Positions 47,531 through 56,624 of a stretch of DNA of 64,000 nt are shown here, in pieces (position 1 is the first letter of the stretch; each line of letters opens with the position of its first letter). A program made the position numbers and the translations under genes. The DNA is from an uncultured Rhodobiaceae bacterium. Lineage in GTDB: Bacteria; Pseudomonadota; Alphaproteobacteria; Parvibaculales; Parvibaculaceae. The stretch is from assembly GCA_913057645.1 (NCBI GenBank), contig CAJXOU010000008.1, positions 1 to 64,000 of the forward strand, written 5' to 3'. The notes below the pieces were generated by a model. The model saw nothing but the letters and a program-made list of their open reading frames with translations. It did not search any database and was not told the DNA's origin.

Positions 47531-48700
47531 GTGAAGAATTTCAGCGACAAGGCTGCGATCGTCGGGATAGGCGAGACCGGTTATGTAAAAGGGTCGGACC
47601 AGACGGCCGTGGCCATGATGCTCGATGCCGCCAGGCGGGCCATCGCGGATGCGGGGCTGAAGCCTGGGGACATCGACGGCATGGTGCCGCCGCCCGTCTA
47701 TACAACCTCGGAGGAACTGGCCGCCAACCTTGGCGTCGATGTGCTGCGATATGCATCGACGGTCAACATGGGAGGCGCGAGCCCGACTACGGCGTTGCAG
47801 AATGCCGCCATGGCCGTGGCCTCCGGTATCTGCGACAACGTGCTGGTCACGCTCGGCTGGAATGGCTACTCGGCGCTGCGTCCAAAAGCGGGGGTGCCGC
47901 CAAGCCGGCCAATGAACATGAACACGCTGACCTCGACCATCCGGGGTTACTATCTCCCCTATGGCGTTCTGTTGCCGGTGCAGATGTATGCTTGGCTCGC
48001 GACGCGGCACTCGAAACTTTACAATGTTGGCCCCGAGGCGACGGGTTGGATTGCGATGGCGTGCCGCAAGCATGCCCAACTCAACGACCGCGCCCTGACC
48101 TGCGGTCAACCGATGACGATGGACGATTACATGCGGTCGCGCATGGTATCCTCGCCGTTCCGTTTATTCGATTGCTGTCTCGAGACGGATGGGGCCTGCG
48201 CCGTCGTGGTGACGAGCGCCGAGCGGGCGAAGGACTTGCCTCACAGGCCAGTCTATATCTCCGGCGCGGCCGAGGGCCATCCTTATCCTGCCGACGATAT
48301 TCCGTCACGGCCGGATCCTTTCAAGATCGGTTTGAGCTACGCCGCGCCACGCGCTTTCGCCATGGCCGGCGTGACACCGAAGGACATGGACTTTCTGCAG
48401 GTCTACGACTGTTTTACCTATGTCGTGCTGCTCCAGCTCGAAGCCTTGGGTTATTTCGAGCCGGGTGGCGCACTCGATTTCGTCAAGGATGGACAGATCG
48501 AGCTCGGCGGAAAGTTCCCGCTCAATACGCATGGCGGGCTTTTGAGCGAGGCGCATGTGTGGGGCCTCAATCATGTGCTTGAGGCGACCCGCCAATTGCG
48601 CGGCGATGCGGGCAAGCGGCAAATTCCGGATGCCGAAATCGGACTCGTGACCGGATGGGGCGATCTCGGCGATGGTAGCCTCGCGATTTTGAGGAGGTAA
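47531..48700 (+). CDS. Thiolase-fold lipid-transfer protein, Ltp2/SCP-x type
   Basis: A 389-residue thiolase-superfamily protein of the SCP-x/Ltp2 branch. It reads [20 protein letters not shown], then [21 protein letters not shown], in place of the nucleophilic Cys motif of true thiolases, and [17 protein letters not shown] and [15 protein letters not shown] near the end. Ltp2 works as a retro-aldolase on steroid side-chain CoA esters and requires a DUF35 partner, which is encoded three bases downstream. GTG start at 47531. The side-chain aldolase role is a strong inference from the pairing. Confidence 0.85.
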   Translation: MKNFSDKAAIVGIGETGYVKGSDQTAVAMMLDAARRAIADAGLKPGDIDGMVPPPVYTTSEELAANLGVDVLRYASTVNMGGASPTTALQNAAMAVASGICDNVLVTLGWNGYSALRPKAGVPPSRPMNMNTLTSTIRGYYLPYGVLLPVQMYAWLATRHSKLYNVGPEATGWIAMACRKHAQLNDRALTCGQPMTMDDYMRSRMVSSPFRLFDCCLETDGACAVVVTSAERAKDLPHRPVYISGAAEGHPYPADDIPSRPDPFKIGLSYAAPRAFAMAGVTPKDMDFLQVYDCFTYVVLLQLEALGYFEPGGALDFVKDGQIELGGKFPLNTHGGLLSEAHVWGLNHVLEATRQLRGDAGKRQIPDAEIGLVTGWGDLGDGSLAILRR

Positions 48701-48702
48701 AA

Positions 48703-49125
48703 ATGGAAATTGAGCAACCGAAATATCCTCAGCCCGCGACCGTCGATCCGGTCGACGCGGAGTTCTGGAAGCTTTGCCAGGACAGCGTCCTGCGTTTTCA
48801 GCAGTGCAGCCATTGTGATACCTGGCGGTTCCTTCCGCGTTACATGTGTGCAAAATGTAGCTCGCCGGATTACGAGTGGATGCCGAGCAGCGGGCGCGGG
48901 CGCATTTTTTCCTGGACGGTGACCTACCAGCCCTTTCATCCGGCTTTCGCACGCGACGTGCCCTACATAGCTGCGGTCGTGGAATTGGAAGAAGGCGTCC
49001 GCATGGCGACGCGCTTGCTCGACTGCGACCCGGAGGCAGTTGAACTGGACATGCCTGTGGTCCTTGTCTTCAAGGATATCGGCGACGGATTCATGCTTCC
49101 GTGTTTCAAACCTGCCCCGAAATAA
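48703..49125 (+). CDS. DUF35 (Zn-ribbon/OB-fold) protein, partner of the Ltp2-like thiolase
   Basis: A 140-residue protein with a rubredoxin-like zinc ribbon, Cys35, Cys38, Cys49 and Cys52 (CSHCDTWRFLPRYMCAKC), and a C-terminal OB fold (GRIFSWTVTYQPFHPAF). Proteins of this type form a stable complex with SCP-x/Ltp2 thiolases and shape the CoA site. The gene begins three bases after the thiolase, giving fixed stoichiometry. Confidence 0.88.
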   Translation: MEIEQPKYPQPATVDPVDAEFWKLCQDSVLRFQQCSHCDTWRFLPRYMCAKCSSPDYEWMPSSGRGRIFSWTVTYQPFHPAFARDVPYIAAVVELEEGVRMATRLLDCDPEAVELDMPVVLVFKDIGDGFMLPCFKPAPK

Positions 49126-49164
49126 ATGCAAAGCCAATCGCCATCTACGCATCGGAGATCGAAA

Positions 49165-50358
49165 ATGGATCTGGCATACGGCCCCAAATACGAGGCCTTC
49201 CGGGAAGAAGTCAGGGCGTTCCTGACGAAATACAAGAGTCAGGCGCCTAAGGGGCTCGGTGCTGCCGGGCGCCCGTCTCCCGAAGCCTGTTCCTGGCAGC
49301 AACTGCTGATCCAGTACGGCTATGCCGCGCGGACGATTCCGAAAGACTACGGCGGTTATGGTGCCAAGCCGGATATTCTCGAATCGCGCATCATCGCGGA
49401 GGAATTTTCCGCTGCTCGTGTGCCTTCGGCGTTGCAGAACCAGGGTATCTCCATGCTGGTGCCGACGCTTCTGGAACTTGGCACCGAGGAGCAAAAGAAA
49501 AAATGGGTGAAGCCGACGCTTCGCGGCGAGGTGGTCTGGTGCCAGGGATATTCCGAGCCGGGTTCGGGTTCGGACCTCGCCAGCCTTCAGACAAGGGCGA
49601 CTGTCGATGGCGACGATTTCGTCATCAACGGTCAGAAAATCTGGACCAGTACCGCGCATGAGGCGGACATGATCTTCTGCCTGGTGCGCACTGAGCCCGA
49701 CAAGCCGAAGCATGAAGGCATTTCCTATCTGATTTTCTCGATGAAAACGCCCGGCATCGAAGTCCGTCCGCTCACCACCATGACGGGCCATGCCGAATTC
49801 AACGAAGTCTTCTTCACCGATGTGCGCGTACCGAAGACGCAGATCGTCGGCCAGCGCGGGCAGGGGTGGTTCGTCGCCAACGCAACGCTGAAACACGAAC
49901 GCGGAATGCTGGGTGATCCGGCCGCTATGGAAACCAGGTTCCAGGCCCTTGTCGATCTGATGCGCGAGGAGACTGTCGACGGGCAGCGGGCCATCGACAA
50001 TCCAATTTTCCGGGACCGCTTGGTAAGGCTTCAGGCAGAACTTGCCGCCATGAAGTTCAATGGGCTCCGGCTGCTGACCAGCGCCAGCAAGGGCGAAGAT
50101 TCCGGCTTGGCGCGCCTGATCGTGAAGCTTCAATCCTGCGAACTTACCCATCAAATATCGGCGCTCGCGATCGACGTCATGGGAGAGTTTGGCGTTCTCT
50201 ACGACGACAGCCCCTATCTGCGCAGCCACGGCTCGTGGCAGTGGGGATACATGTTTCAGCTTGGGCTCATCATCGGCGGCGGCACGGCGCAGATTCAGAA
50301 AAACATTATTTCGGAACGTGGGCTTGGAATGCCGCGCGAACCGAAGCTGGCAAAATAG
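49165..50358 (+). CDS. Acyl-CoA dehydrogenase, probable subunit of a heteromer (1)
   Basis: A 397-residue FAD acyl-CoA dehydrogenase. It has AEEFSAARVPSALQNQG, WCQGYSEPGSGSDLASLQTRA for flavin and substrate binding, KIWTSTAHEADMIFCLVRT and the C-terminal GGGTAQIQKNIISERGLGMP. ATG 49165 after GGAG; an in-frame start 13 codons earlier is weak. With the smaller, divergent ACAD 12 bases downstream it resembles the alpha2-beta2 ChsE1-ChsE2 dehydrogenases of steroid side-chain degradation. Confidence 0.87.
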   Translation: MDLAYGPKYEAFREEVRAFLTKYKSQAPKGLGAAGRPSPEACSWQQLLIQYGYAARTIPKDYGGYGAKPDILESRIIAEEFSAARVPSALQNQGISMLVPTLLELGTEEQKKKWVKPTLRGEVVWCQGYSEPGSGSDLASLQTRATVDGDDFVINGQKIWTSTAHEADMIFCLVRTEPDKPKHEGISYLIFSMKTPGIEVRPLTTMTGHAEFNEVFFTDVRVPKTQIVGQRGQGWFVANATLKHERGMLGDPAAMETRFQALVDLMREETVDGQRAIDNPIFRDRLVRLQAELAAMKFNGLRLLTSASKGEDSGLARLIVKLQSCELTHQISALAIDVMGEFGVLYDDSPYLRSHGSWQWGYMFQLGLIIGGGTAQIQKNIISERGLGMPREPKLAK

Positions 50359-50369
50359 GAATTTATCCG

Positions 50370-51455
50370 ATGGAATTTGCATTGTCGGAAGAGCAGCGCA
50401 TGTTGCAGGATAGCGTCCGCCGTTTTCTTGAACAGAATGCGCCGCTTGACAAGGTACGCCTTGCCGCCGGGAACACGCATACCGTTCAGCGGTCCCTGTG
50501 GGCGGGCGCCAGCGAGCTGGGTATCCCTGGAATGCTGATTCCGGAAGATTTTGGCGGCATGGGTCTTGGGTTTCTCGACGCGGCGATCGTTTACGAGATG
50601 TTCGGTCGGCATGTGGCGCCGCTGCCTTTCCTTGGGACCGCCGTCATGGCGCCGCTCGCGCTGATGCTTGCAGGCAGCGAGGCCCAGCAGGAAAAGTGGC
50701 TTCCAAAAATCGCCGCGGGCGAGATTGTCGCAGGCGTGGCCGTCACGGAAAGAATCGGCATCCGCGAAGGTGCCGGCGTGAAAGCCCGGAAGGGAACGCT
50801 CACGGGCAAGTCCCTCTTCGTGATCGACTGGGCTGAGGCCGATCTCTACATCGTGGCCGACAGCGACCATGGACTTCATCTCGTTTTGCCCGACGCGAAG
50901 GGTTTGTCGCGGCGGGCGCTCAACACCATCGACAAGACCCGATCGGTTGGCGAACTTGTCTTCGATCGGGTCGCGGCTGAGCCCTTGCGCCTATCCAGCG
51001 CCGACGCGGTTGCGCGGGTGATAGATGCCGGTAGGGTCATGCTTGCCGCCGACACCCTCGGCGCGGGTCAGATGATGATCGAGAAGGCGGTAGCTTATGC
51101 GGGAGAGCGCAAGCAGTTCGGCCGTGTGATCGGGTCGTTTCAGGCCGTGAAACACCTCTGCGCCGAGATGGCGGCCGCTCTCGAACCATCGCGTTCGCTG
51201 GTGTGGTATGCGGCCCATGCGCTGGACGAGGTGCCGGGCGACGCGCGCCTCATGGCATGTCATGCCAAGAGCCATTTGTCGGAAGTGGGCCGCTTCGTCG
51301 CGCGCACCGCGACCGAGGTTCATGGCGGCATGGGCTTCACCGATCTGCTTGGCCTGCATTACTGGTTCAAGCGTATTGGTTTCGATCGGCAGCTGTTGGG
51401 CGGGCCGGAGCTGGTTCGTCTCGAAGCGGCGCACTTGCAGGGCTGGGCTGCCTAG
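50370..51455 (+). CDS. Acyl-CoA dehydrogenase, probable subunit of a heteromer (2)
   Basis: A shorter, divergent ACAD of 361 residues. N-terminal EFALSEEQRMLQDSVRRFLEQ and C-terminal YAGERKQFGRVIGSFQAVKH with TATEVHGGMGFTDLLGLH are conserved, but the central flavin-loop (VAVTERIGIREGAGVKA) is degenerate compared with the usual TEPxxGSD. That pattern is expected for one half of an obligate heterodimer, where each chain supplies part of the FAD and CoA sites. ATG 50370. Confidence 0.85.
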   Translation: MEFALSEEQRMLQDSVRRFLEQNAPLDKVRLAAGNTHTVQRSLWAGASELGIPGMLIPEDFGGMGLGFLDAAIVYEMFGRHVAPLPFLGTAVMAPLALMLAGSEAQQEKWLPKIAAGEIVAGVAVTERIGIREGAGVKARKGTLTGKSLFVIDWAEADLYIVADSDHGLHLVLPDAKGLSRRALNTIDKTRSVGELVFDRVAAEPLRLSSADAVARVIDAGRVMLAADTLGAGQMMIEKAVAYAGERKQFGRVIGSFQAVKHLCAEMAAALEPSRSLVWYAAHALDEVPGDARLMACHAKSHLSEVGRFVARTATEVHGGMGFTDLLGLHYWFKRIGFDRQLLGGPELVRLEAAHLQGWAA

Positions 51456-51632
51456 ACCCCGACCCGGGTATCGGGAAGCATGGATACGGTTGTCGATGTG
51501 TGTTGCCGCGACTCACGGCGCGGTAATATTCGCATCGGCCCGGCAATGGGGAGAGAGGCGGATTTATCGCGGCCAACCTTTCGCCGGAATTTTTGAAAGA
51601 GGCGGACAATTCGGTCTTTTGCCCACCCGGAG

Positions 51633-51649
51633 AAATTCATTATAATAAA
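51633..51649. promoter_or_regulatory. Second copy of the 17-base AT-rich element
   Basis: AAATTCATTATAATAAA is the exact reverse complement of 23863-23879. It lies 40 bases before the acyl-CoA dehydrogenase start at 51689, within a 233-base gap without any gene. See the element at 23863 for interpretation. Confidence 0.45.
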
Positions 51650-51688
51650 AATACAATCACCCGGATCGTCGCCGCGAAAGGTCAGCAG

Positions 51689-52888
51689 ATGGATATCGAG
51701 CTTACGAAAGAGGACGATGCCTTTCGCGCGGAAGTCCGTCGGTTCATTTCGGAAAAACTCCCCAGGGAGCTCGCGGAGAGAGAGACAGTGGGCGCGTCTG
51801 GCGAGCGCGGGGCGCTCAGGCGCTGGCAGAAGGACCTCCACGAGAAAGGCTGGGTAGCGGTCAATTGGCCCAGGCAGTATGGCGGCACTGGATGGACGCC
51901 GATGCAGAAGCATATTTTCAACGAGGAGATGGCCGCCGCTAACGCGCCGCGTCTGTCGCCTTTCGGTCTGTCGATGGTCGGGCCGGTGATTTACACTTTC
52001 GGCAACGAAGAACAAAAGAAGCAGCATTTGCCGGGTATATTGTCGGGAGATGTTTGGTGGTGCCAAGGCTATTCGGAGCCAGGATCCGGATCGGACCTCG
52101 CCTCGCTGAGGACCAGGGCCGTGCGTCAGGGCGACCATTACATCGTCAACGGCCAGAAAATCTGGACGTCGTACGCCCACGAAGCCGATTGGATATTCTG
52201 TCTCGTGCGAACGGATGAGACCGCTAAACCGCAGGAAGGTATCTCGTTCCTTCTGATCGACATGAAGACGCCCGGCATTGAGGTGAAGCCCATCATTTCA
52301 ATCGATGGCCTGCATCACTTGAACGAAGTTTTTTTTACTGACGTCAAGGTGCCGGTGACGAATCGCATCGGCGATGAAAACAAGGGCTGGACCTACGCGA
52401 AGTTCCTGCTCGTCAATGAGCGCACCGGCATTGCAGGTGTTCCTGAGTCCAAGCGCAAGATCGCGCACCTCAGAAAAATCGTGAAACAGGAAAGGCTCGG
52501 CGATGGCGCGGCGCTGGCGGACGAACCGGCATTCATGACGAGGCTCTCCGAAATCGAGGTAAAGCTTACAGGTCTCGAATATACCAATCTGAGGATCGTC
52601 GCGGAGGAGGTGGCGGGCCGCCCTGCGGGCCCCTCTTCTTCGACCTTGAAGATTGTCGGGACCGAAGTTCAGCAGGCGTTGTCGGAGCTTGCCGTCGAAG
52701 CAGCCGCCTTCTACGCCATGCCGTTCCAGAGGGAACATTTGATGGGAATCGCCAATGAAGCGCCCGTCGGGCCCGCCTATGCGGTGAGCGTGACAAGTGC
52801 CTATAATTTCGGTCGCGCCGCTTCGATTTATGGCGGCTCGAACGAAATCCAGCGCAATGTCATCGCAAAGGCCGTTCTGGGACTTTGA
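51689..52888 (+). CDS. Acyl-CoA dehydrogenase (pimeloyl-CoA/steroid type)
   Basis: A 399-residue ACAD, similar to 49165-50358. It has NWPRQYGGTGWTPMQKHIF, WWCQGYSEPGSGSDLASLRT, KIWTSYAHEADWIFCLVRT and the C-terminal YGGSNEIQRNVIAKAVLGL. The branch is common in ring-acid and steroid clusters. ATG 51689 after AAAGGTCAGCAG. It has its own promoter-like element and is the last catabolic gene before the mobile block. Confidence 0.87.
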   Translation: MDIELTKEDDAFRAEVRRFISEKLPRELAERETVGASGERGALRRWQKDLHEKGWVAVNWPRQYGGTGWTPMQKHIFNEEMAAANAPRLSPFGLSMVGPVIYTFGNEEQKKQHLPGILSGDVWWCQGYSEPGSGSDLASLRTRAVRQGDHYIVNGQKIWTSYAHEADWIFCLVRTDETAKPQEGISFLLIDMKTPGIEVKPIISIDGLHHLNEVFFTDVKVPVTNRIGDENKGWTYAKFLLVNERTGIAGVPESKRKIAHLRKIVKQERLGDGAALADEPAFMTRLSEIEVKLTGLEYTNLRIVAEEVAGRPAGPSSSTLKIVGTEVQQALSELAVEAAAFYAMPFQREHLMGIANEAPVGPAYAVSVTSAYNFGRAASIYGGSNEIQRNVIAKAVLGL

Positions 52889-52941
52889 CGGACCATCCGG
52901 GATGCGTCCCTTTTTTATGTCAGTCCACCAACCCTTCAGGC

Positions 52942-53040
52942 TCAAGCCGCCCGCGAATAGCGCTTGAGCTGTTGATCGACATTGCCGAACTGGGTTTCGA
53001 TCATGGTGAGGTGCTTGTCGTCCCCCAGGCGCGGCCGGAG
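52942..53040 (-). other. Tail end of an unrecognised minus-strand reading frame
   Basis: Reading the minus strand towards the TGA at 52944-52942 gives RPRLGDDKHLTMIETQFGNV then DQQLKRYSRAA, which reads like the end of a real protein (charged, amphipathic, stop in place). I do not recognise it. Upstream it runs into the exbD fragment, so it is at most a C-terminal scrap at a rearrangement junction. The rest of 52889-53054 shows nothing. Confidence 0.25.
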
Positions 53041-53054
53041 AACATCGTGCGGCG

Positions 53055-53291
53055 GTCGACGGCGAAGGCGCCGTCTTCTGGAACAAAGAGAAGATGGCGG
53101 ACAATCGCGAACTTTTGGACCGGATCAAGGAAGTGGCGGTGCTGGAGCCGCAACCGGAAGTCCATGTCCGGGGCGACCGGAATGCGGGCTTCGAGTTCAT
53201 CGGCCGGGTGACTGTCACCTGTCAGCGCGACGGCATCCAGAAGGTCGCCTTCATCACCGAGCCCGTCTCCGGCGCGGCGCAGCAGGAGTGA
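53055..53291 (+). pseudogene. exbD: ExbD fragment, C-terminal half
   Basis: The frame reads VDGEGAVFWNKEKMADNREL, then EVHVRGDRNAGFEFIGRVTV and GIQKVAFITEPVSG, the periplasmic C-terminal half of an ExbD biopolymer-transport protein. The N-terminal membrane segment is missing; the frame is closed upstream by a TGA at 53007-53009. ExbD works with ExbB and TonB in energising outer-membrane transport. A second, also damaged, exbD follows after four bases, so this is a relic of an exbB-exbD-exbD operon. An ATG at 53094 could yield only a soluble scrap. Confidence 0.75.
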
Positions 53292-53295
53292 ACCC

Positions 53296-53657
53296 ATGGC
53301 CATGAATGTCGGCGACGGCAAGGAAGACGACGTGATGATGGAGGTCAACACGAGCCCCTGATCGACGTCATGCTGGTGCTGCTGATCATGCTGATCATCA
53401 CCATCCCGATCCAGACCCATGCGGTGAAGCTCGACATGCCGCAGAACCTGTCAGCCCCGCCGCCCGAGACGGAGCCGCAGGTCGTCGATCTCGAACTCGA
53501 CTTCGACGGCACGGTGTTCTGGAACGGTGTCCCCGTCCCGGACCCCGGCGCGCAATGCCTTCGCGACGGTCAAAGACCCGAACCCCACGTCACTCGCGCA
53601 GATATGGATCGTCCTCACCAGATGAGCGGTCCATTGACCATATCCGAACCGGAATAG
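53296..53657 (+). pseudogene. exbD: ExbD, frameshifted and C-terminally replaced
   Basis: The ATG at 53296 begins MAMNVGDGKEDDVMMEVNTS, normal for ExbD, but hits a TGA at 53359. One base later the frame continues with LIDVMLVLLIMLIITIPIQT, the single membrane helix, and DLELDFDGTVFWNGVPVP. A missing base at about 53357 explains the break. Similarity ends at about 53545, and the rest of the frame to 53657 is unrelated, so the 3' half is also lost. The gene is dead. Confidence 0.75.
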
Positions 53658-53695
53658 AAGGCTCCGGCGACTTATCTCTTTTTCGAACCGGTCCC

Positions 53696-54481
53696 ATGAA
53701 ATGGCAAAACACAGAGCAATATGAGTGGCTTCAGGCCTTGTCGGCGCATGGGCTTGCGTGGGAATTTTTGCGCCGCAATCGCGCCTACAGGAGCGCGGCT
53801 GCAAATCTTGGCGTGACGTGGCCGCCGGATGGCAGCCCGCCCGATGAGACCTGGTCCGCCGGCGACCAAATGTCCGAGGCACGGGAATGGGGCTTGCGCC
53901 TTTTCGAAACGCCCGATCGCGACGCGCGCGAGGCGAATATTTTCTGGATGCCGGAGTTCTGCCCGAGTGTTCTTCCGGTCGTTGCGAGCCAGAATGTCGG
54001 TCACGTGTCGGGCCGGTTTCTGAATTTAAGCCGCCTGCGATGCCGCAATGTCCTCATCCCCGGAGAAGACATTCAACATCTTCTGTGCGCCGACCAGGGC
54101 CGGTTCCTGCAACTGTCTGTTACTGGCGAATGCCTTACGCGCCCGGTGCAGGTGCTTGCGAACGTCTTGCCCATGACGCCCTATTCGGAGACAAGATGGC
54201 GCGGCTTCAGGCGGCTGAACGACCTTGTGTGCACCGAGACGCTACGAACGAAATTTTATCCGCCGGACCTTGGCGCTCGACGCCTCTCCCGAGTTCTGCA
54301 GGCGCTGGACGGCTATCTCGCTGGAGCATCCCAGCGCGAGGTCGCGATTGCGCTGTTCGGTGCGGAGCGTGTCGAGGCTGACTGGCGCGATCCGCGGAAC
54401 CATCTCTGCGACCAAGTGCGCCGCGCCATTAGACGCGGCCGCGACCTGATGAATGGCGGTTATCTAAAATTGTTGCGATGA
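53696..54481 (+). CDS. DUF2285-domain protein of integrative elements
   Basis: A 261-residue protein of the kind carried by alphaproteobacterial integrative and conjugative elements. The N-terminal third (WQNTEQYEWLQALSAHGLAWEFLRRN) is a DUF6499-like segment and the C-terminal part (RLSRVLQALDGYLAGASQRE, then RDPRNHLCDQVRRAIRRGRD) is DUF2285, with a likely DNA-binding helix-turn-helix. It may be an element regulator. ATG 53696. It is convergent with the small DUF2285 gene that ends six bases away. Confidence 0.75.
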   Translation: MKWQNTEQYEWLQALSAHGLAWEFLRRNRAYRSAAANLGVTWPPDGSPPDETWSAGDQMSEAREWGLRLFETPDRDAREANIFWMPEFCPSVLPVVASQNVGHVSGRFLNLSRLRCRNVLIPGEDIQHLLCADQGRFLQLSVTGECLTRPVQVLANVLPMTPYSETRWRGFRRLNDLVCTETLRTKFYPPDLGARRLSRVLQALDGYLAGASQREVAIALFGAERVEADWRDPRNHLCDQVRRAIRRGRDLMNGGYLKLLR

Positions 54482-54487
54482 GGGAGC

Positions 54488-54763
54488 TCAGTGCGCCCCG
54501 GTAGTGAGAAGATGACGATAACCATTATCCGACATCCATCTGGCACGGCGCAAGTGGCTCGCCAGGGCGTTGCGGGATCGCTCGGCCTCTCGCGCGGGGT
54601 CGATACCCAGAACGATCCTCGACATCGCCTCATCCGACGCGCCGGCTGCGACGGCGTCGAGCAACCGCAGATAAACGATCAGATGACGCTCGTCATAGTC
54701 GGTGATTGTCTCCGACCAAGGGACGTCCTCGACGATCTCTGGATTGAGTTCCGGCTTAGGCAT
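54488..54763 (-). CDS. Small DUF2285 protein
   Basis: A 91-residue protein with WSETITDYDERHLIVYLRLL, VLGIDPAREAERSRNALASH and RRARWMSDNGYRHLL, the DUF2285 pattern. The family is found in integrative elements next to regulators and conjugation genes. The function is unknown; DNA binding is likely. It is divergent from the HTH gene at 54850. Confidence 0.72.
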   Translation of the reverse strand: MPKPELNPEIVEDVPWSETITDYDERHLIVYLRLLDAVAAGASDEAMSRIVLGIDPAREAERSRNALASHLRRARWMSDNGYRHLLTTGAH

Positions 54764-54799
54764 GTCCCGCTCCGCTCATGGTTCCGTGCCATCCGAATA

Positions 54800-54830
54800 A
54801 CATACTATAGTTGATAAACTTAAAGTATGT
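54800..54830. promoter_or_regulatory. Inverted repeat ACATACT/AGTATGT before the HTH gene
   Basis: ACATACT (54800-54806) and AGTATGT (54824-54830) pair perfectly, with TAGTT and AACT(TA) extending the symmetry inward. It lies in the divergent gap between the small DUF2285 gene and the XRE gene at 54850 and probably is the XRE operator over the promoter. Confidence 0.5.
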
Positions 54831-54849
54831 AATCCGCTGACCTCGGCGC

Positions 54850-55068
54850 ATGGATATGCGCAAGACGGTCGGCGAGAATGTCAGGCGGATCAGGCTCAAA
54901 AAGGGTCTGACCCAGGAACAGTTCGCCGAGATTTCCGGTTTCAGCCAGCAATACATCAGCGGGCTCGAACAAGGCCGCCGCAATCCAACCGTCGTGACGC
55001 TTTATGAACTCGCGACCGCGTTGGGTGTCAGTCATCTCGATCTCCTGCGTCCGGACAGATCGGGCTGA
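54850..55068 (+). CDS. XRE-family HTH regulator
   Basis: A 72-residue stand-alone Cro/C1-type DNA-binding protein: GENVRRIRLKKGLTQEQFAE then ISGFSQQYISGLEQGRRNPT and ELATALGVSHLDLL. It lacks any further domain. Such proteins control element genes and usually repress themselves; an inverted repeat directly upstream supports that. Start ATG at 54850 follows directly on the repeat. Confidence 0.85.
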   Translation: MDMRKTVGENVRRIRLKKGLTQEQFAEISGFSQQYISGLEQGRRNPTVVTLYELATALGVSHLDLLRPDRSG

Positions 55069-55143
55069 GACTCGATCACCTTGTTTTTCGGATGTGGCGA
55101 AGGGCGATCTCGTCCCATCAGTCAAGTTCGCACCGCATCAAAA

Positions 55144-55178
55144 TATCCTAAAATGGGATAATCCGAAACTGGGATTAT
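55144..55178. promoter_or_regulatory. Nested inverted repeats before the second HTH gene
   Basis: TATCC (55144-55148) pairs with GGATA (55156-55160), and ATAATCC (55158-55164) pairs with GGATTAT (55172-55178). The GGGATAAT/GGGATTAT units lie 38-70 bases before the gene at 55216 and may be a phased regulator site. Confidence 0.4.
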
Positions 55179-55215
55179 TTGATCGGACCGTTTCGCTTCC
55201 AGCCGGTCCGGCCGA

Positions 55216-55458
55216 ATGTCCAAGACCCTTCGCACGCCGCGTCAACGAAAGCTGCTGGCGCTGCTGATCAAGCTTCGCAAGGCGAAGGGCCTGACGCAGG
55301 CGGATGTCGCCGCGCGGCTCAAGCGCACCCAGTCCTTTGTCGCCAAATATGAAGGCGGCGAACGCCGTCTCGATATCATCGAATTCGTCGACGTCGTGCA
55401 GGCGCTTGGCGGCGATCCCGGTGACGTTCTCAAGGAACTATACAAGCCCAAGGGTTAA
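55216..55458 (+). CDS. XRE-family HTH regulator
   Basis: An 80-residue helix-turn-helix protein: LLALLIKLRKAKGLTQADVA, RLKRTQSFVAKYEGGERRLD and ALGGDPGDVLKELYKPKG. It is a second single-domain regulator of the element. No clear partner toxin is adjacent. The following gap to 55694 contains only a GC-rich segment of the sort found before ardC genes in related elements. Confidence 0.85.
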   Translation: MSKTLRTPRQRKLLALLIKLRKAKGLTQADVAARLKRTQSFVAKYEGGERRLDIIEFVDVVQALGGDPGDVLKELYKPKG

Positions 55459-55694
55459 GGTCGCCGCGCTCTCGCGCGGCGTCTTTGTTTGAGGCGTCTC
55501 CCCGTCACGCGTGATGGGCGGCGCTTCCTTCTAGGCCCGCCGCGGCATGCCGCAACCCTCCGCTTCCGCTCCGGGTCCTCCACTCCGTTCCGGCCTTCGG
55601 TGCGTCCCGCCTCTGACGGCGGGCCTTCCGGTCGCTTCTCGCCGCCCATCCCGCTTCCGGGAGAGACGCGGTGGGAATTGACGGGAGCTGGCCG

Positions 55695-56624
55695 ATGCGC
55701 GGAGAACATAATCGTCAGGCCGGGAGGCAGGCGGGGCCGCAGCTTTATGCCGATGTGACGGCAAAGATCGTCGCGGAGCTGGAGGCGGGCCGGGTGCCTT
55801 GGGTGCAGCCCTGGGACGAAGCAAAGGCCGGGCCCGGTCTGCCGCGCAATGCGGCGACGGGTAACACCTATTCGGGGATCAATATCCTGATCCTCTGGAG
55901 CGCCGTCATCGAGCGGTGTTTCGCCGCCCAGAACTGGCTCACCTTCCGGCAGGCGCTCTCGCTTGGCGGGCATGTGCGCAAGGGCGAGACGGGCGTGACC
56001 CTCGTCTATGCCGACCGCTTCACGCCCAAGGCGGAACGGGAACGCGCGGCGGCGGAAGGCGAGGAGGCCCGGAGGGTTCCCTTCCTCAAGCGCTTCACCG
56101 TCTTCAATGTCGCGCAGTGCGACGGCCTGCCGGGCGATCTGCTCGCACCGCCCGCCATGCTGCCGGAATGCGAGACCGTACCCGTCGCCGAGGCGCTGAT
56201 CGCGGCGACCGGCGCGGCATTCCATACCGGCGGCGCGAAGGCCTTTTATGTGCCGAGCCTCGACCGCATCGAGGTGCCGCCGCAAGCGGCCTTTCACGAG
56301 CCGATCAATTATTACCGCACCTGTTTCCATGAACTCGGCCACTGGACCGGCCATCCCTCGCGGCTGGCGCGCGACCTCTCCGGGCGGTTCGGCTCGCGCG
56401 CCTATGCGGCGGAGGAACTCGTCGCCGAAATGGCAAGCGCCTTTGCATGTGCCGCGCTCGGCATCGTGCCGACGGTGCGCCATGCCGACTATATCGCCTC
56501 ATGGCTCGACCTCTTGCGCGACGACGAGCGTGCCATCTTCCGTGCCGCGAGCCTTGCCTCAAAGGCAGCGGATTTCCTGCTGGCCTTCCGAGTGGACGGC
56601 ATAGAGCCGGGGAGGGCGGCATGA
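55695..56624 (+). CDS. ardC: ArdC-family antirestriction protein
   Basis: A 309-residue ArdC protein: an N-terminal ssDNA-binding domain (LYADVTAKIVAELEAGRVPW, GNTYSGINILILW, RKGETGVTLVYADRF) and a C-terminal zincin-like metallopeptidase domain with HELGHWTGH and a downstream Glu in AAEELVAEMAS. It protects incoming element DNA from host restriction. ATG 55695; the next gene overlaps its stop by four bases. Confidence 0.87.
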   Translation: MRGEHNRQAGRQAGPQLYADVTAKIVAELEAGRVPWVQPWDEAKAGPGLPRNAATGNTYSGINILILWSAVIERCFAAQNWLTFRQALSLGGHVRKGETGVTLVYADRFTPKAERERAAAEGEEARRVPFLKRFTVFNVAQCDGLPGDLLAPPAMLPECETVPVAEALIAATGAAFHTGGAKAFYVPSLDRIEVPPQAAFHEPINYYRTCFHELGHWTGHPSRLARDLSGRFGSRAYAAEELVAEMASAFACAALGIVPTVRHADYIASWLDLLRDDERAIFRAASLASKAADFLLAFRVDGIEPGRAA

